Shown here: one piece after another, positions 8,115-16,421 of the stretch
Numbering within the stretch: position 1 is the stretch's first letter
How the letters are laid out: the number at the start of each line of letters is the position of its first letter
Source of the DNA: Bacteroidota bacterium
GTDB lineage: Bacteria > Bacteroidota > Bacteroidia > Bacteroidales > Bacteroidaceae
Length of the DNA: 48,822 bases
Assembly: GCA_023425865.1 (NCBI GenBank)
Contig: JAFABV010000043.1
Coordinates: 1 to 48,822 of the forward strand
Reading direction: 5' to 3'
Program-made: the position numbers and the translations under genes
Notes under the pieces: generated by a model
Told to the model about the DNA's origin: nothing
The model's input: the letters and a program-made list of their open reading frames with translations, nothing else
Database searches by the model: none

Positions 8115-8738
8115 ATGAACCTGAATGAGCATTTTGTAATTACCATCAACCGACAATTCGGAACTGGTGGCCATGAAATTGGGCAGGAGCTGGCGCGTCG
8201 ATTAAACGTGAAGCTCATTGACAAGCAAGTGCTGCGTGCCGTGGCAGAGCAGTTTAACCTCACTGAGCGCGAAGCCGAAGAACTGGAGGAGCGCAGACCC
8301 TCATGGTGGGAAGACTTTACCAAGTTCTACCAAAACTTCGTTAGCCTCAACGAATATGCTGTAAATCCGCGAGATATAACCTCCCGGCAGCTGTTTTACG
8401 CTCAGGCTCGGGCCATGCGAGAGATAGCCGAGGAGGAGTCGTGCGTGATCATCGGCAGGTGTGGATTCGATGTCTTCAAGACGCATGAAAACAGTTTGCG
8501 CGTATTTCTTCACTCGCCCTTAGAGGTGCGTATCAGGCGCATTATGGCCCGTTATCATGTAGACGAGCTGAAGGCGAGAATCATGATAGAAGACAACGAC
8601 TATACCCGCGAGCTGTACACCAAGACTTACGCAGGATGCGACTGGTATGACGTGCGCAACTATGACCTTGCGCTCGATGTCACTCCCTTTGGTGTCAACG
8701 GTGCGGCAGACTTCCTGATGAACTACATCGGGGCATAA
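8115..8738 (+). CDS. Cytidylate kinase-like family protein
   Basis: A 207-residue protein of the Cytidylate_kin2 type. The N-terminal P-loop variant ITINRQFGTGGHEIGQELAR (residues 8-27) is followed by KLIDKQVL, a helical lid-like region with REAEELEERRPSWWED, and IIGRCGFDVF. The C-terminal part has RVFLHSPLEVRIRRIMARY and YAGCDWYDVRNYDLALDV, as in the family. Bona fide CMP kinase is a separate protein (Cmk), so this paralogue may phosphorylate another substrate; function is not established. The start is set by the Bacteroidota promoter at 8028-8058. A strong terminator follows, so it is monocistronic. Confidence 0.85.
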   Translation: MNLNEHFVITINRQFGTGGHEIGQELARRLNVKLIDKQVLRAVAEQFNLTEREAEELEERRPSWWEDFTKFYQNFVSLNEYAVNPRDITSRQLFYAQARAMREIAEEESCVIIGRCGFDVFKTHENSLRVFLHSPLEVRIRRIMARYHVDELKARIMIEDNDYTRELYTKTYAGCDWYDVRNYDLALDVTPFGVNGAADFLMNYIGA

Positions 8739-8748
8739 TTCTTATTTT

Positions 8749-8800
8749 GCGGTTGGCATGCTGCCCTTGCTTCAGCATGCCAACCGCTTATTCTTTCTTA
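8749..8800 (+). terminator. Strong hairpin terminator after the cytidylate-kinase-like gene
   Basis: A perfect 15-bp GC-rich stem (8749-8763 with 8773-8787) with a 9-base loop is followed by a T-rich stretch (TTATTCTTTCTTA). It begins 10 bases after the stop codon. Confidence 0.88.
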
Positions 8801-8856
8801 TGTGGTTGATACGGGCAGCCATTGTGCTGCCGTCAGCGTCAGGTTCGTGGAGTCGT

Positions 8857-8908
8857 GGCTACAGGTCCGTGGGCCTTGGCTACAGGTGTGTGAAGGCTCG
8901 GCTACAGG
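8857..8908. repeat. Degenerate tandem repeat, three units of 21-22 bp
   Basis: GGCTACAGG recurs at 8857, 8878 and 8900, each followed by a G/T-rich spacer. Units are 21 and 22 bp with several substitutions. Confidence 0.6.
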
Positions 8909-9116
8909 GGAGAGACCAGTGAGACACACGCACGTGATAGCGTGGGTGTGGGAACGCTACGGTGGCATCGCTCCTGCTGATGGTGGAGGATGAGATGGGC
9001 GTTTTGTGCTGTGTCTCAGTCCAGTAGCAATACTGTAATGGTGGTTTCTCATTCGTGTAAACCCTTACTTGACAGGCCTCTCAGCCCCGTTAAGCATAAT
9101 GCTTCTTTCCCAACTG

Positions 9117-9231
9117 TCCGGTGGTTTTATATAGAATTATCCGATGGTTTTATATAGAATCATCCGATGGTTTTATATAGAATTATCCGATGGTTTTATA
9201 TAGAATTATCCGATGGTTTTATATAGAATTA
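9117..9231. repeat. Tandem repeat, five units of 23 bp (locus 1)
   Basis: Five contiguous 23-bp units start at 9117, 9140, 9163, 9186 and 9209. Each begins TCCGATGG, continues TTTT and ends ATATAGAATTA. Only two differences are present: TCCGGTGG in unit 1 and AATCA at the end of unit 2. The same unit recurs at 28533-28601 and 48195-48286 in the same orientation. Confidence 0.97.
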
Positions 9232-9427
9232 TCTCACCTTTTTACTTGTTGTATTGACGAATGGGGGCGTTGAGGCCACAGCTTATAGGCCTTGTATATT
9301 GGCTTGCAGGCGTTATCCACCTCTGGAGGAGGTGCCCAGCAACTATGGAAAAGGAGATGTAGCGTATTTATTGGGTGCTACCTGTACCGCGTTGCAAGGG
9401 CGTGGGCAATGAGAAACGGGAGGCAGT

Positions 9428-9578
9428 TTTCCGTGGCATCCGCCCATCGCAAAGCGATGATCCGTTCTATCAAGGTGTGCCGGATGGAAATTCCGAGAGT
9501 TCCGTGTTATCCGTGTTAAAAAATAACCAAGCGAGGGGTTGGTATTTCACGAGGAGGTTTTTGGGCACGCAGAGGCGC
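9428..9578. repeat. Direct repeat of about 150 bp, copy 1
   Basis: It runs from TTTCCGTGGCATCC to GCACGCAGAGGCGC and is almost identical to 9647-9798. Inside are the hairpin CATCGC-AAA-GCGATG and the words TCCGTGTTATCCGTGTTAAA. Differences are a few substitutions and a one-base indel in the T-run. Confidence 0.95.
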
Positions 9579-9646
9579 TGAGAGATTGGAGTTGCGCATC
9601 TTCGATGCGGAGGAGGGAGAGGAGAATGGGAGTAAGCGTATGCAGG

Positions 9647-9798
9647 TTTCCGTGGCATCCGCCCATCGCAAAGCGATGATCCGTTCTATCAAGATGTGCC
9701 GGATGGAAATTCCGAGAGTTCCGTGTTATCCGTGTTAAAAAATAACCAAGCGAGGGGTGGTTATTTCACGAGGAGGTTTTTTGGGCACGCAGAGGCGC
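9647..9798. repeat. Direct repeat of about 150 bp, copy 2
   Basis: Second copy of 9428-9578, offset by 219-220 bases. The 68 bases between the copies are unique. Confidence 0.95.
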
Positions 9799-10159
9799 AG
9801 AGGTTTTAGAGATTTTATTACACGATGGAGGATGAGCCTTGCCGAGGGCCGCCAGCGGCCTGAGGAGGATGCAGAGGTCGCACCACCGTGCTTTGTGCCT
9901 CTTCGAGGCAAAATTTCGGCAAATCATCCCACAAACCCTGGTACCAACCCACGGCATGACACGGCCGAATGCCCACAAACGATAGCGCAAACCGAGGCAT
10001 GACGTGATGGCCTGACACAGTAACTCGGCATGAATGCTGTGGGAGCATTGGGATAAGGCGTTTATTAAAACACACCAAACCAGCGTGAATGATGCCCACC
10101 TTTTTCCGGCTGAACCTGTGTTTTTAGGGATTTAGTCGTTCGGTCTCGTTTTTTTTGGC

Positions 10160-10167
10160 TAATTTTG
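10160..10167 (+). promoter_or_regulatory. Possible -7 element for the pseudouridine synthase gene
   Basis: TAATTTTG fits TAnnTTTG, 24 bases before the start codon. No TTG is seen at the expected distance upstream. Confidence 0.4.
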
Positions 10168-10191
10168 CCAAGATTTTCAAGGCATACGTTT

Positions 10192-11079
10192 ATGAGATTT
10201 ACGTCAGAATACACGCAACAACAATACGACCGCTACACGGTAGAGGAAGAGAGCACGCTCATGGAGTGGTTGCTCAAGCACTTGGGTGAGAGTCGCTCGA
10301 AGGTAAAGGCTACTCTCCAAGGGCGTGGCGTCAAGGTCAATGGCAAGGTGGTGACTCAGTTCGACTATGCCTTGAAGCCGGGCATGAAGGTGGCGGTGAG
10401 CAAGTCGAAAAAGAACAATATGTTTAGAAGCCGCTATCTCAAATTGGTGTACGAAGACCGTTACATCGCCGTGATAGAGAAGAATGTCGGCATACTGTCG
10501 ATGGCGGCGGGGCACAGTTCGCTGAATGTGAAGACCGTGCTCGACGATTATTTCCGGCAGACCAAGCAGAAGTGTCAGGCACATGTGGTACACCGGTTAG
10601 ACCGTGACACAAGCGGCCTGATGATCTATGCCAAGGACAAGCAGACCGAACTGGCGCTTGAGGCCGACTGGCACAAGATAGTTTACGACCGCCGATACGT
10701 GGCCGTGCTGTCCGGTGAAATGGTTGAAAATGAAGGCACTATTGCCAATTGGCTGAAGGATAACAAAGCGTACATCACCTTTAGCAGTCCGGTGGATAAT
10801 GGCGGCAAGTATGCCGTGACACATTTCCATGTTCTCGACCGCTCGGCCGAACATTCCTTGGTGGAGTTCCAGTTGGAGACAGGGCGGAAGAACCAGATTC
10901 GTGTGCATGCTGCCGACATGGGATATCCGGTGTGTGGCGACGTGAAATATGGTAATGGTGACGACCCTCTGGGCCGACTGTGTCTACATGCTTATGTGCT
11001 CTGCTTTTACCATCCGGTGACCCATCAGCGCATGGAGTTTGAAACGCCCATTCCCCAAACATTCAGGAGTCTCTTTTAA
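10192..11079 (+). CDS. RluA-family pseudouridine synthase
   Basis: A 295-residue enzyme that isomerises specific uridines in rRNA or tRNA to pseudouridine. An N-terminal S4-like RNA-binding domain (about residues 20-75) precedes the catalytic domain. The catalytic Asp lies in HRLDRDTSGLMIYAKD (about 135-150), and the conserved RKNQIRVHAADMGYP and GDVKYG follow near residues 245-270. The sequence cannot tell which position or RNA is modified (RluC, RluD and TruC relatives share these motifs). ATG 10192 starts just after a TAnnTTTG element; an in-frame upstream ATG at 10165 would overlap it. Confidence 0.9.
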   Translation: MRFTSEYTQQQYDRYTVEEESTLMEWLLKHLGESRSKVKATLQGRGVKVNGKVVTQFDYALKPGMKVAVSKSKKNNMFRSRYLKLVYEDRYIAVIEKNVGILSMAAGHSSLNVKTVLDDYFRQTKQKCQAHVVHRLDRDTSGLMIYAKDKQTELALEADWHKIVYDRRYVAVLSGEMVENEGTIANWLKDNKAYITFSSPVDNGGKYAVTHFHVLDRSAEHSLVEFQLETGRKNQIRVHAADMGYPVCGDVKYGNGDDPLGRLCLHAYVLCFYHPVTHQRMEFETPIPQTFRSLF

Positions 11080-11145
11080 TGGCCCAGCCTGATAGGGATG
11101 ATGGATGTTTTACCCGATAACGCATACAAAGAATAATCATAGCAC

Positions 11146-11301
11146 ATGAGCTCAAGTTTGATCTATTACGCTGCCGTACTTCTCGTCATTATTATTGCCG
11201 TTGTCATCGTGAAAAAGGTGACAAGTTGCCTTATCAAGAGCATCTTTATGCTGGTCTTGATCGCTGTTTTGGCTTATATCTATTTCACGTATTTACAGTG
11301 A
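11146..11301 (+). CDS. Small membrane protein, 51 residues
   Basis: ATG 11146 to TGA 11299-11301 encodes MSSSLIYYAAVLLVIIIAVV followed by IVKKVTSCLIKSIFMLVLIA and a short tail ending FTYLQ. Two hydrophobic stretches (about residues 5-22 and 31-49) are separated by a short Lys-containing loop, predicting a two-helix hairpin with the loop in the cytoplasm. It starts 66 bases after the pseudouridine synthase stop and may share its transcript. I do not recognise the family and no function is proposed. The alternation of hydrophobic and charged parts argues that it is real. Confidence 0.6.
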   Translation: MSSSLIYYAAVLLVIIIAVVIVKKVTSCLIKSIFMLVLIAVLAYIYFTYLQ

Positions 11302-11381
11302 GCAACGGGTAGCCGACTGGTTTCACCCACCGTGACGCGTATCCTCATTGGCACCGCGCTGCCCGCCAGCCCAGTGTTTTT

Positions 11382-12887
11382 CTATGTGTGATACGCTTCG
11401 AGCAACTTGTATTTGCGTGCCATCAGACGAATGTAGATGTTGCGCAACCACAATTTGTGTCCGGCGATAAATACCACACCTAATACCAGCATGATTGTCC
11501 AGGCGATGGAATGGTCAAAAAACGCTTCCAACAAACTAACCAGAGCCACCGGCAGGAAGAAAGCGCCAATGGAAATCAGGGAGGAGATGTAGTTGGTCTC
11601 TAATCCGCCCTTGCTGATGAACTTCTCGTTCAACGGCATCTTCTGCTTGTTGTAGACAGCTATCTGCATGATCATACAATGCTGTACGCCTGCGGTGAAG
11701 ATGCCGTAGGAAATGAGCATGAGGATATGCCACTTGCCTACAAAAACCATGGGAAGCATCAGTACAAAGGGCAGTAGCAGCAGGGCGCAGCCGAAATAGT
11801 ATTTTGCCGTGAGCAGTTTCAGGATGTTTTCCTTGTGTACCATCAGCGCGTCGATGTAGTTGGCCTCGTAACTCATGACACGTGCCAGCACCATCCCACC
11901 ATAGACGACGTAGTTGTACGTACACCAGAAGTTGGTCATGAAGCGGCTGTCGTAAATCTCTGTAAACGAGATGACCAAGCTCAGCACCACGATGACCAAC
12001 GTGACGGTGATGATACCTTTGCGCGGGTTTTTGTTGCGTATGGTCGACTTGATGTCTAATCGGATGTATTCGCCGATTTCTCCCCATTGGTCGAGAAAGG
12101 CGAACTTGCTGACCGTCTTGAGTTTAGTGGTGGTGGTTTTACCCATTTCTTTCCATACGCTCGCGTATTGCAATCGCCTGTTGATGGACACCAATGCGAC
12201 TAATACGAGCAGAACGATGAAATGGGGCAAAACGTTACCCTTGTCCATGCCCGAGGCGATGGAGGCATAGAACTCGAAGAAATAGTCTGCGTCGTTGAAA
12301 AGCAATGGGAGGAACAGCAGCGCGCTGACCACCACGGGAAGTGCCCACCAGAGTATGCTATACACGGTGAGGGTACGAGCGATGGCATACCACTGGCTGT
12401 TGGCCAAAAAGACGAGGTAATAAAACAGTAGGAAGGAAACGGTGGCCAAGAACCCATAACTGAACATCACCGACATGAGGGAGTAGGGCACGAGCATGAT
12501 AAACCATGTGAGGTTGCCCCAGCCAAAGAGTGAGCGGATGATGAAGGAGTCGATGCACGCGTATTTGGGCACGGGCAGCAGCACATAAGGCTTGATGAGT
12601 TGGGATGGCGTCTGCTGGGCCATAAAGCGCACCCAGAAATCGATGAGGAGAAAGATAGGCAGGAATGCTGTGATGTATTCCAAGGATGTGTGTCGCTGGG
12701 AATCGTTGGCGTCGAGGGCCATGAGCACGGCAAACATAAGCAGGTAGACCACCACGAAGGAGGAAGTAATGGCCGCTACCCATTTGGCTGATTTGTTGGC
12801 CTCATATAGAGGATGACGTTTTTCGGCCAGTTTGCGGTGCTGTCGGAGTAAACGGTAGAGGGAGTAGAAAGACAGATGGTCGGTCAT
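11382..12887 (-). CDS. DUF5687 family membrane protein (ABC-2-like permease)
   Basis: A 501-residue protein with about twelve predicted membrane helices and few motifs, matching the DUF5687 permease-like family of Bacteroidota. Opening residues MTDHLSFYSLYRLLRQHRKL are soluble and basic, and pairs of helices flank a soluble stretch near residue 250-285 (RRLQYASVWKEMGKTTTTKL). Family members usually sit beside an ABC ATP-binding gene; none is found here, the neighbour being the lolA-like gene 104 bases upstream. The transported substrate is unknown. Family assignment is from overall pattern rather than a diagnostic motif. Confidence 0.7.
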   Translation of the reverse strand: MTDHLSFYSLYRLLRQHRKLAEKRHPLYEANKSAKWVAAITSSFVVVYLLMFAVLMALDANDSQRHTSLEYITAFLPIFLLIDFWVRFMAQQTPSQLIKPYVLLPVPKYACIDSFIIRSLFGWGNLTWFIMLVPYSLMSVMFSYGFLATVSFLLFYYLVFLANSQWYAIARTLTVYSILWWALPVVVSALLFLPLLFNDADYFFEFYASIASGMDKGNVLPHFIVLLVLVALVSINRRLQYASVWKEMGKTTTTKLKTVSKFAFLDQWGEIGEYIRLDIKSTIRNKNPRKGIITVTLVIVVLSLVISFTEIYDSRFMTNFWCTYNYVVYGGMVLARVMSYEANYIDALMVHKENILKLLTAKYYFGCALLLLPFVLMLPMVFVGKWHILMLISYGIFTAGVQHCMIMQIAVYNKQKMPLNEKFISKGGLETNYISSLISIGAFFLPVALVSLLEAFFDHSIAWTIMLVLGVVFIAGHKLWLRNIYIRLMARKYKLLEAYHT

Positions 12888-12991
12888 GGGGGTAAGCGTG
12901 AGGGGGTGGAGTATCTATGTGAGACGTCTAAAGTATGGACGTGGAGGAGCGGGTGGCAAGGAGGAGAAGGCCTGAGAGGGGCCAATGGGCG

Positions 12992-13597
12992 CTATCTCAG
13001 GTCTATGACTTCGGCCGAAGGGAAATCCTTGGCGTTGAAGGTGAAGGTGCTGTTGGGGAGATTGGCAGCCTTGAAATTTGAGATATTGATGGTGGTCCAA
13101 GTCTGTCCTTCACGCATCTTCACGGTGGTAGGTATGTACGAACTGGTGATGGTGAGATCGACCTCCTGTACACTTAGACCCTTGTTTTGTGCCACCATAT
13201 GTACATTATAGTTGCCGCCCTTTCTGGTCATGCTCAGGGTGTAACCGCTCTTGTACATGGTAAGAAAGGTGTATGGGTTCATCTTCATCTTCTGGGCTGC
13301 GGTTGGAGTAGATACATTCACCTCGTTGGTAGACTGCATGTAGCTCCATTGTGTCTTGCCGTTATACCATACGATGGCCTTGGGTGTGCGGGCATGAAAC
13401 ATGCGCCCCTTGATGGCTATGGTGCCGTTGACAGTACCTATCTTGGCGCTGCTGACCTTGAACTCGGCTGACGCGCCTCCTTTGCGACCCACCACCGCGG
13501 CTGTCTTGTCAAGTATCTTACGTGCTTCGGTTGAACTCTGTGCCGTCGCCATGATGCTCACCATAGCGAGAACTGCCATCAAGATGATTTTTCTCAT
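12992..13597 (-). CDS. LolA-like outer-membrane lipoprotein carrier protein
   Basis: A 201-residue secreted protein with signal peptide MRKIILMAVLAMVSIMATAQ. The mature part has the LolA layout: ASAEFKVSSAKIG at the start, then GRMFHARTPKAIVWYNGKTQ and YNVHMVAQNKGLSVQEVDL, forming the open beta-barrel that carries lipoprotein acyl chains across the periplasm. It lies 169 bases downstream of ftsK on the same strand, an arrangement known from other bacteria. No clear separate promoter was found in the gap, so read-through from ftsK is likely. Confidence 0.85.
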   Translation of the reverse strand: MRKIILMAVLAMVSIMATAQSSTEARKILDKTAAVVGRKGGASAEFKVSSAKIGTVNGTIAIKGRMFHARTPKAIVWYNGKTQWSYMQSTNEVNVSTPTAAQKMKMNPYTFLTMYKSGYTLSMTRKGGNYNVHMVAQNKGLSVQEVDLTITSSYIPTTVKMREGQTWTTINISNFKAANLPNSTFTFNAKDFPSAEVIDLR

Positions 13598-13766
13598 TGT
13601 CTTTATCTAATTAATGTTTGTAAGGAAAACTACCATAAGGCAATCTTCGTTACGCACTTTAACGTCGTTTAATGTTTAAGCGGTCACCTCATACTCCTTG
13701 CAATATAATCATGTGTCATGGTGCAATTCCGAGGTGGAGCGGAGGCAGATGCCGGGAAAACGGCCT

Positions 13767-16253
13767 TTATTCTCCCGCGTTGCCATGAATTTTCATGAGC
13801 AGGGTGTTGAGGCTGTTCTCGTCCTGGATGAGCACGTCACGCGGCTTGGAGCCTTGGGCGATACCCACGATGCCGGCACTTTCCAACTGGTCCATGAGTC
13901 GTCCGGCGCGGTTGTAGCCGATGGAGAAGCGGCGCTGGATCATGCTGGTGGAGCCCTGCTGGGTGATGACCACGGCGTGGGCGGCCTCGTCGAAGTACGG
14001 GTCTAAGCTCTTGGCATCGGTTGCGGAGGTTCCTGAGCCAAAGCCGTCAGAGGCTTCGTCGGGTTCGGGCAGTTCCATGGCGTCTACTGGTCCGGGCTGG
14101 GCCGCGATATAGTCGTTGACAGACTCTATCTCTGGGGTGTCGATGAATGCGCATTGCACGCGTACAGGGTCGCCCCCGGTCAGGAAGAGCATATCGCCGC
14201 GTCCTACTAACTGGTCAGCGCCCGTGCGGTCGAGGATGGTGCGCGAGTCGATTTGTGAGGCCACTCTGAAGGCCATGCGTCCCGGGAAGTTGGCCTTGAT
14301 GTTACCTGTAATGATTTTCGTGGTCGGACGCTGGGTGGCGATGATCATGTGTATGCCAACGGCACGGGCCAGCTGGGCGATACGTGCGATGGGCAGCTCT
14401 ATCTCCTTGCCCGCCGTCATGATGAGGTCGCCAAACTCGTCGATGATGACCACGATGTAGGGCATATAGTCATGACCGTCGGTGAGACGAAGCTTGCGGT
14501 GGATAAATTTGTCGTTGTACTCGTCGATTTTCTTCACCTGTGCTTTTTTCAACAGGTCATAGCGGTGATCCATCAATTTACACAAGCTGTTGAGTGTGCG
14601 TACCACACGCTGTACATCGGTGATGATGGGTTCGTCCTCATTCTCCGGCAGGGCTGCCATGTAATGAGGTGCAATCTTGTTATAAATGCTAAACTCAACC
14701 TTCTTGGGGTCTACCAGCACAAACTTCAGTTCGTTGGGATGTTTGTGGTAGAGCAGTGAGGTGATGATGGCGTTCAGGCCCACCGACTTACCCTGACCCG
14801 TGGCACCGGCAACGAGCAGATGTGGTATTTTGGCCAAGTCTACCATGAATACCTCGTTGGTGATGGTCTTGCCCAATGCCATGGGAAGTGCCATCTTGGT
14901 GGTTTGGAACTTCTTGGTGTTGAGTACACTCTCCATCGACACGATCTGAGGATTCTTGTTGGGCACCTCAATACCGATGGTTCCCTTGCCCGGTATAGGG
15001 GCAATGATGCGAATGCCTAAGGCGGAGAGGCTCAGGGCAATATCGGCTTCCAAGCCTCTGATCCTGCTGATGCGAACGCCTTCTGCGGGCGTAATCTCAT
15101 ACAAGGTTACTGTTGGGCCGACTGTCGCGTTGATTTTGCTGATTTTTACACCAAAGCTATTGAGCACCTCTACAATATGCGCGTTGTTGGCTTTGATTTC
15201 CTCCATGTCGATTACCGGCTTGGAGTTGTACTTCTTCAATAGCTCGCAAGAAGGAAACTTATATTTTTCAAAGGGCTTCCATGGGTCTATGGGGGTGTTC
15301 AGACGTTCCTCGTCGGTCATGGCGCTGGCCGTGGCTTTCGCCTCGTGCGCGCCTTCTTCCACGGTGAGCTCGTTGATTGCCGCGGGCTGGGCGGTGAGCA
15401 TCGACGCCGATGGGGCGACTTCCGCGGGTGCCGGGGGGGCGGCAGCGGGTTGTCCCTGGGTCATATCCGTAAGATCCACCACCGTGGTTTGTTCCTCCAC
15501 GGCGTTGCCACTCTGTGGGTTTACCACAGGCTCAGGCGTTCCTTCATCTGCCTCTGTATACACCACGGTGTCTTCAGCATCGGTTTGGCTGTCGTGCGTG
15601 GTCACGGTAAATTTCACCTTATTGGTGATGTATTTCACGGGATTGAGTGCCTTGCGAATAATCTCAATGGTCTCGGCGCTGAGGTAAGTGAGAAATGCCA
15701 CTGCCACAATGAACAGGATGGCGGTGAGTCCCGGAGGGCCCACCAGGTTCTCTAATTTCTGCACGCAGAACAGGCCATGGTTGCCGCCAGGGTTGTAGAT
15801 CTGGTCGCCCATCAGTGGTGTCAAGAACTTGGCAAATGTGACAGAGGTCCATACCATGGTCAGCGCCAAGCCGAAAAACCATTTCCAGATGTTGATTTTG
15901 TACGCCTTCATCAGTTGCAGCGCCACCAAGATAATGAAAGCGGGTATGAGGAAAGAGGGTAGGCCGAAGTTGACGGTAATGAGATAATAAGAAATCAGGG
16001 CGCCTAACGAACCGCAATAGTTGGTGAACTCCTGTCTGTTGTTCAGCCATTCTCCGGGTCGCATGTTTTCAAGAAAGCTCTGGTCTGTCTGTCCGGTAGA
16101 GAAAAAAGACACCATTGCAATAACCATATAAATCGCTATTGCCAAGAGCACCAGCCCTAAAAAGAAATCCGTGGTATCGCTATCAAAAATATTTCGGATG
16201 CCGACCGCTTCGCCAAATGATTTAGGTTTGCGCCCAGTATTTTTCTTTGCCAT
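13767..16253 (-). CDS. ftsK: DNA translocase FtsK/SpoIIIE
   Basis: An 828-residue motor that pumps chromosomal DNA through the division septum and activates dimer resolution. Four N-terminal membrane helices (about residues 30-190) anchor it. A Pro/Ala-rich linker (about 230-310) is short compared with E. coli FtsK. The motor domain has Walker A GATGQGKS at about residue 480 and Walker B IVVIIDEFGDL, with the ATPase motif HMIIATQRP. The C-terminal gamma domain (about 760-828, winged helix, with QRRFSIGYNRAGRLMDQLE) reads polar KOPS-like sequences. The promoter at 16280-16309 fixes the start at ATG 16253. Confidence 0.95.
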   Translation of the reverse strand: MAKKNTGRKPKSFGEAVGIRNIFDSDTTDFFLGLVLLAIAIYMVIAMVSFFSTGQTDQSFLENMRPGEWLNNRQEFTNYCGSLGALISYYLITVNFGLPSFLIPAFIILVALQLMKAYKINIWKWFFGLALTMVWTSVTFAKFLTPLMGDQIYNPGGNHGLFCVQKLENLVGPPGLTAILFIVAVAFLTYLSAETIEIIRKALNPVKYITNKVKFTVTTHDSQTDAEDTVVYTEADEGTPEPVVNPQSGNAVEEQTTVVDLTDMTQGQPAAAPPAPAEVAPSASMLTAQPAAINELTVEEGAHEAKATASAMTDEERLNTPIDPWKPFEKYKFPSCELLKKYNSKPVIDMEEIKANNAHIVEVLNSFGVKISKINATVGPTVTLYEITPAEGVRISRIRGLEADIALSLSALGIRIIAPIPGKGTIGIEVPNKNPQIVSMESVLNTKKFQTTKMALPMALGKTITNEVFMVDLAKIPHLLVAGATGQGKSVGLNAIITSLLYHKHPNELKFVLVDPKKVEFSIYNKIAPHYMAALPENEDEPIITDVQRVVRTLNSLCKLMDHRYDLLKKAQVKKIDEYNDKFIHRKLRLTDGHDYMPYIVVIIDEFGDLIMTAGKEIELPIARIAQLARAVGIHMIIATQRPTTKIITGNIKANFPGRMAFRVASQIDSRTILDRTGADQLVGRGDMLFLTGGDPVRVQCAFIDTPEIESVNDYIAAQPGPVDAMELPEPDEASDGFGSGTSATDAKSLDPYFDEAAHAVVITQQGSTSMIQRRFSIGYNRAGRLMDQLESAGIVGIAQGSKPRDVLIQDENSLNTLLMKIHGNAGE

Positions 16254-16279
16254 TATTCTTAATATTCTGTAATTCCTTG

Positions 16280-16309
16280 CAAAAGTAATGGTTTCCGTGC
16301 GATTTCCAA
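16280..16309 (-). promoter_or_regulatory. Predicted promoter for ftsK
   Basis: Minus strand: TTG (16309-16307), spacer of exactly 19 bases, TACTTTTG (16287-16280). Start codon is 26 bases downstream. One of the best consensus matches in the window. Confidence 0.75.
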
Positions 16310-16392
16310 AATAAAAAGAAGATGAAGTTTTCTTTTTTTCATACTACTCAAAATTAATGAAGGCAATTGGTCAGTGTGTGACTTCTTTTTTG

Positions 16393-16400
16393 TAATTTTG
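16393..16400 (+). promoter_or_regulatory. Possible -7 element for the exonuclease operon
   Basis: TAATTTTG fits TAnnTTTG and ends 21 bases before ATG 16422. The nearest TTG is 23 bases upstream, which is long. The position excludes the longer in-frame start at 16374. Confidence 0.5.
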
Positions 16401-16421
16401 CAATTAATAACTAAAACAAGA

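Larger units (their letters stand above)
8801..10159. other. Repeat-rich non-coding region of about 1.36 kb
   Basis: No convincing gene: the open frames here are short, overlap on both strands, lack family resemblance and run through repeats. It holds a degenerate 21/22-bp triplet (8857-8908), five 23-bp units (9117-9231), a duplicated 150-bp segment (9428-9578 and 9647-9798), several small hairpins (for example TGCCTC-TTC-GAGGCA at 9896-9910) and scattered GGCATGA words between 9950 and 10035. It may be a graveyard of degraded repeats. Confidence 0.75.

Noticed and set aside
9117..9231. Possible CRISPR array
   Set aside because: The units are contiguous with no unique spacers, and no cas genes are in the window.
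9292..9581. Overlapping short frames in the 9.3-9.6 kb repeat area
   Set aside because: They run through the duplicated segment and its hairpin and have no family resemblance or start signals; treated as non-coding.
9757..10099. Short frames on both strands before the pseudouridine synthase
   Set aside because: Competing frames of similar length on both strands with repeat-derived sequence; no evidence of coding.
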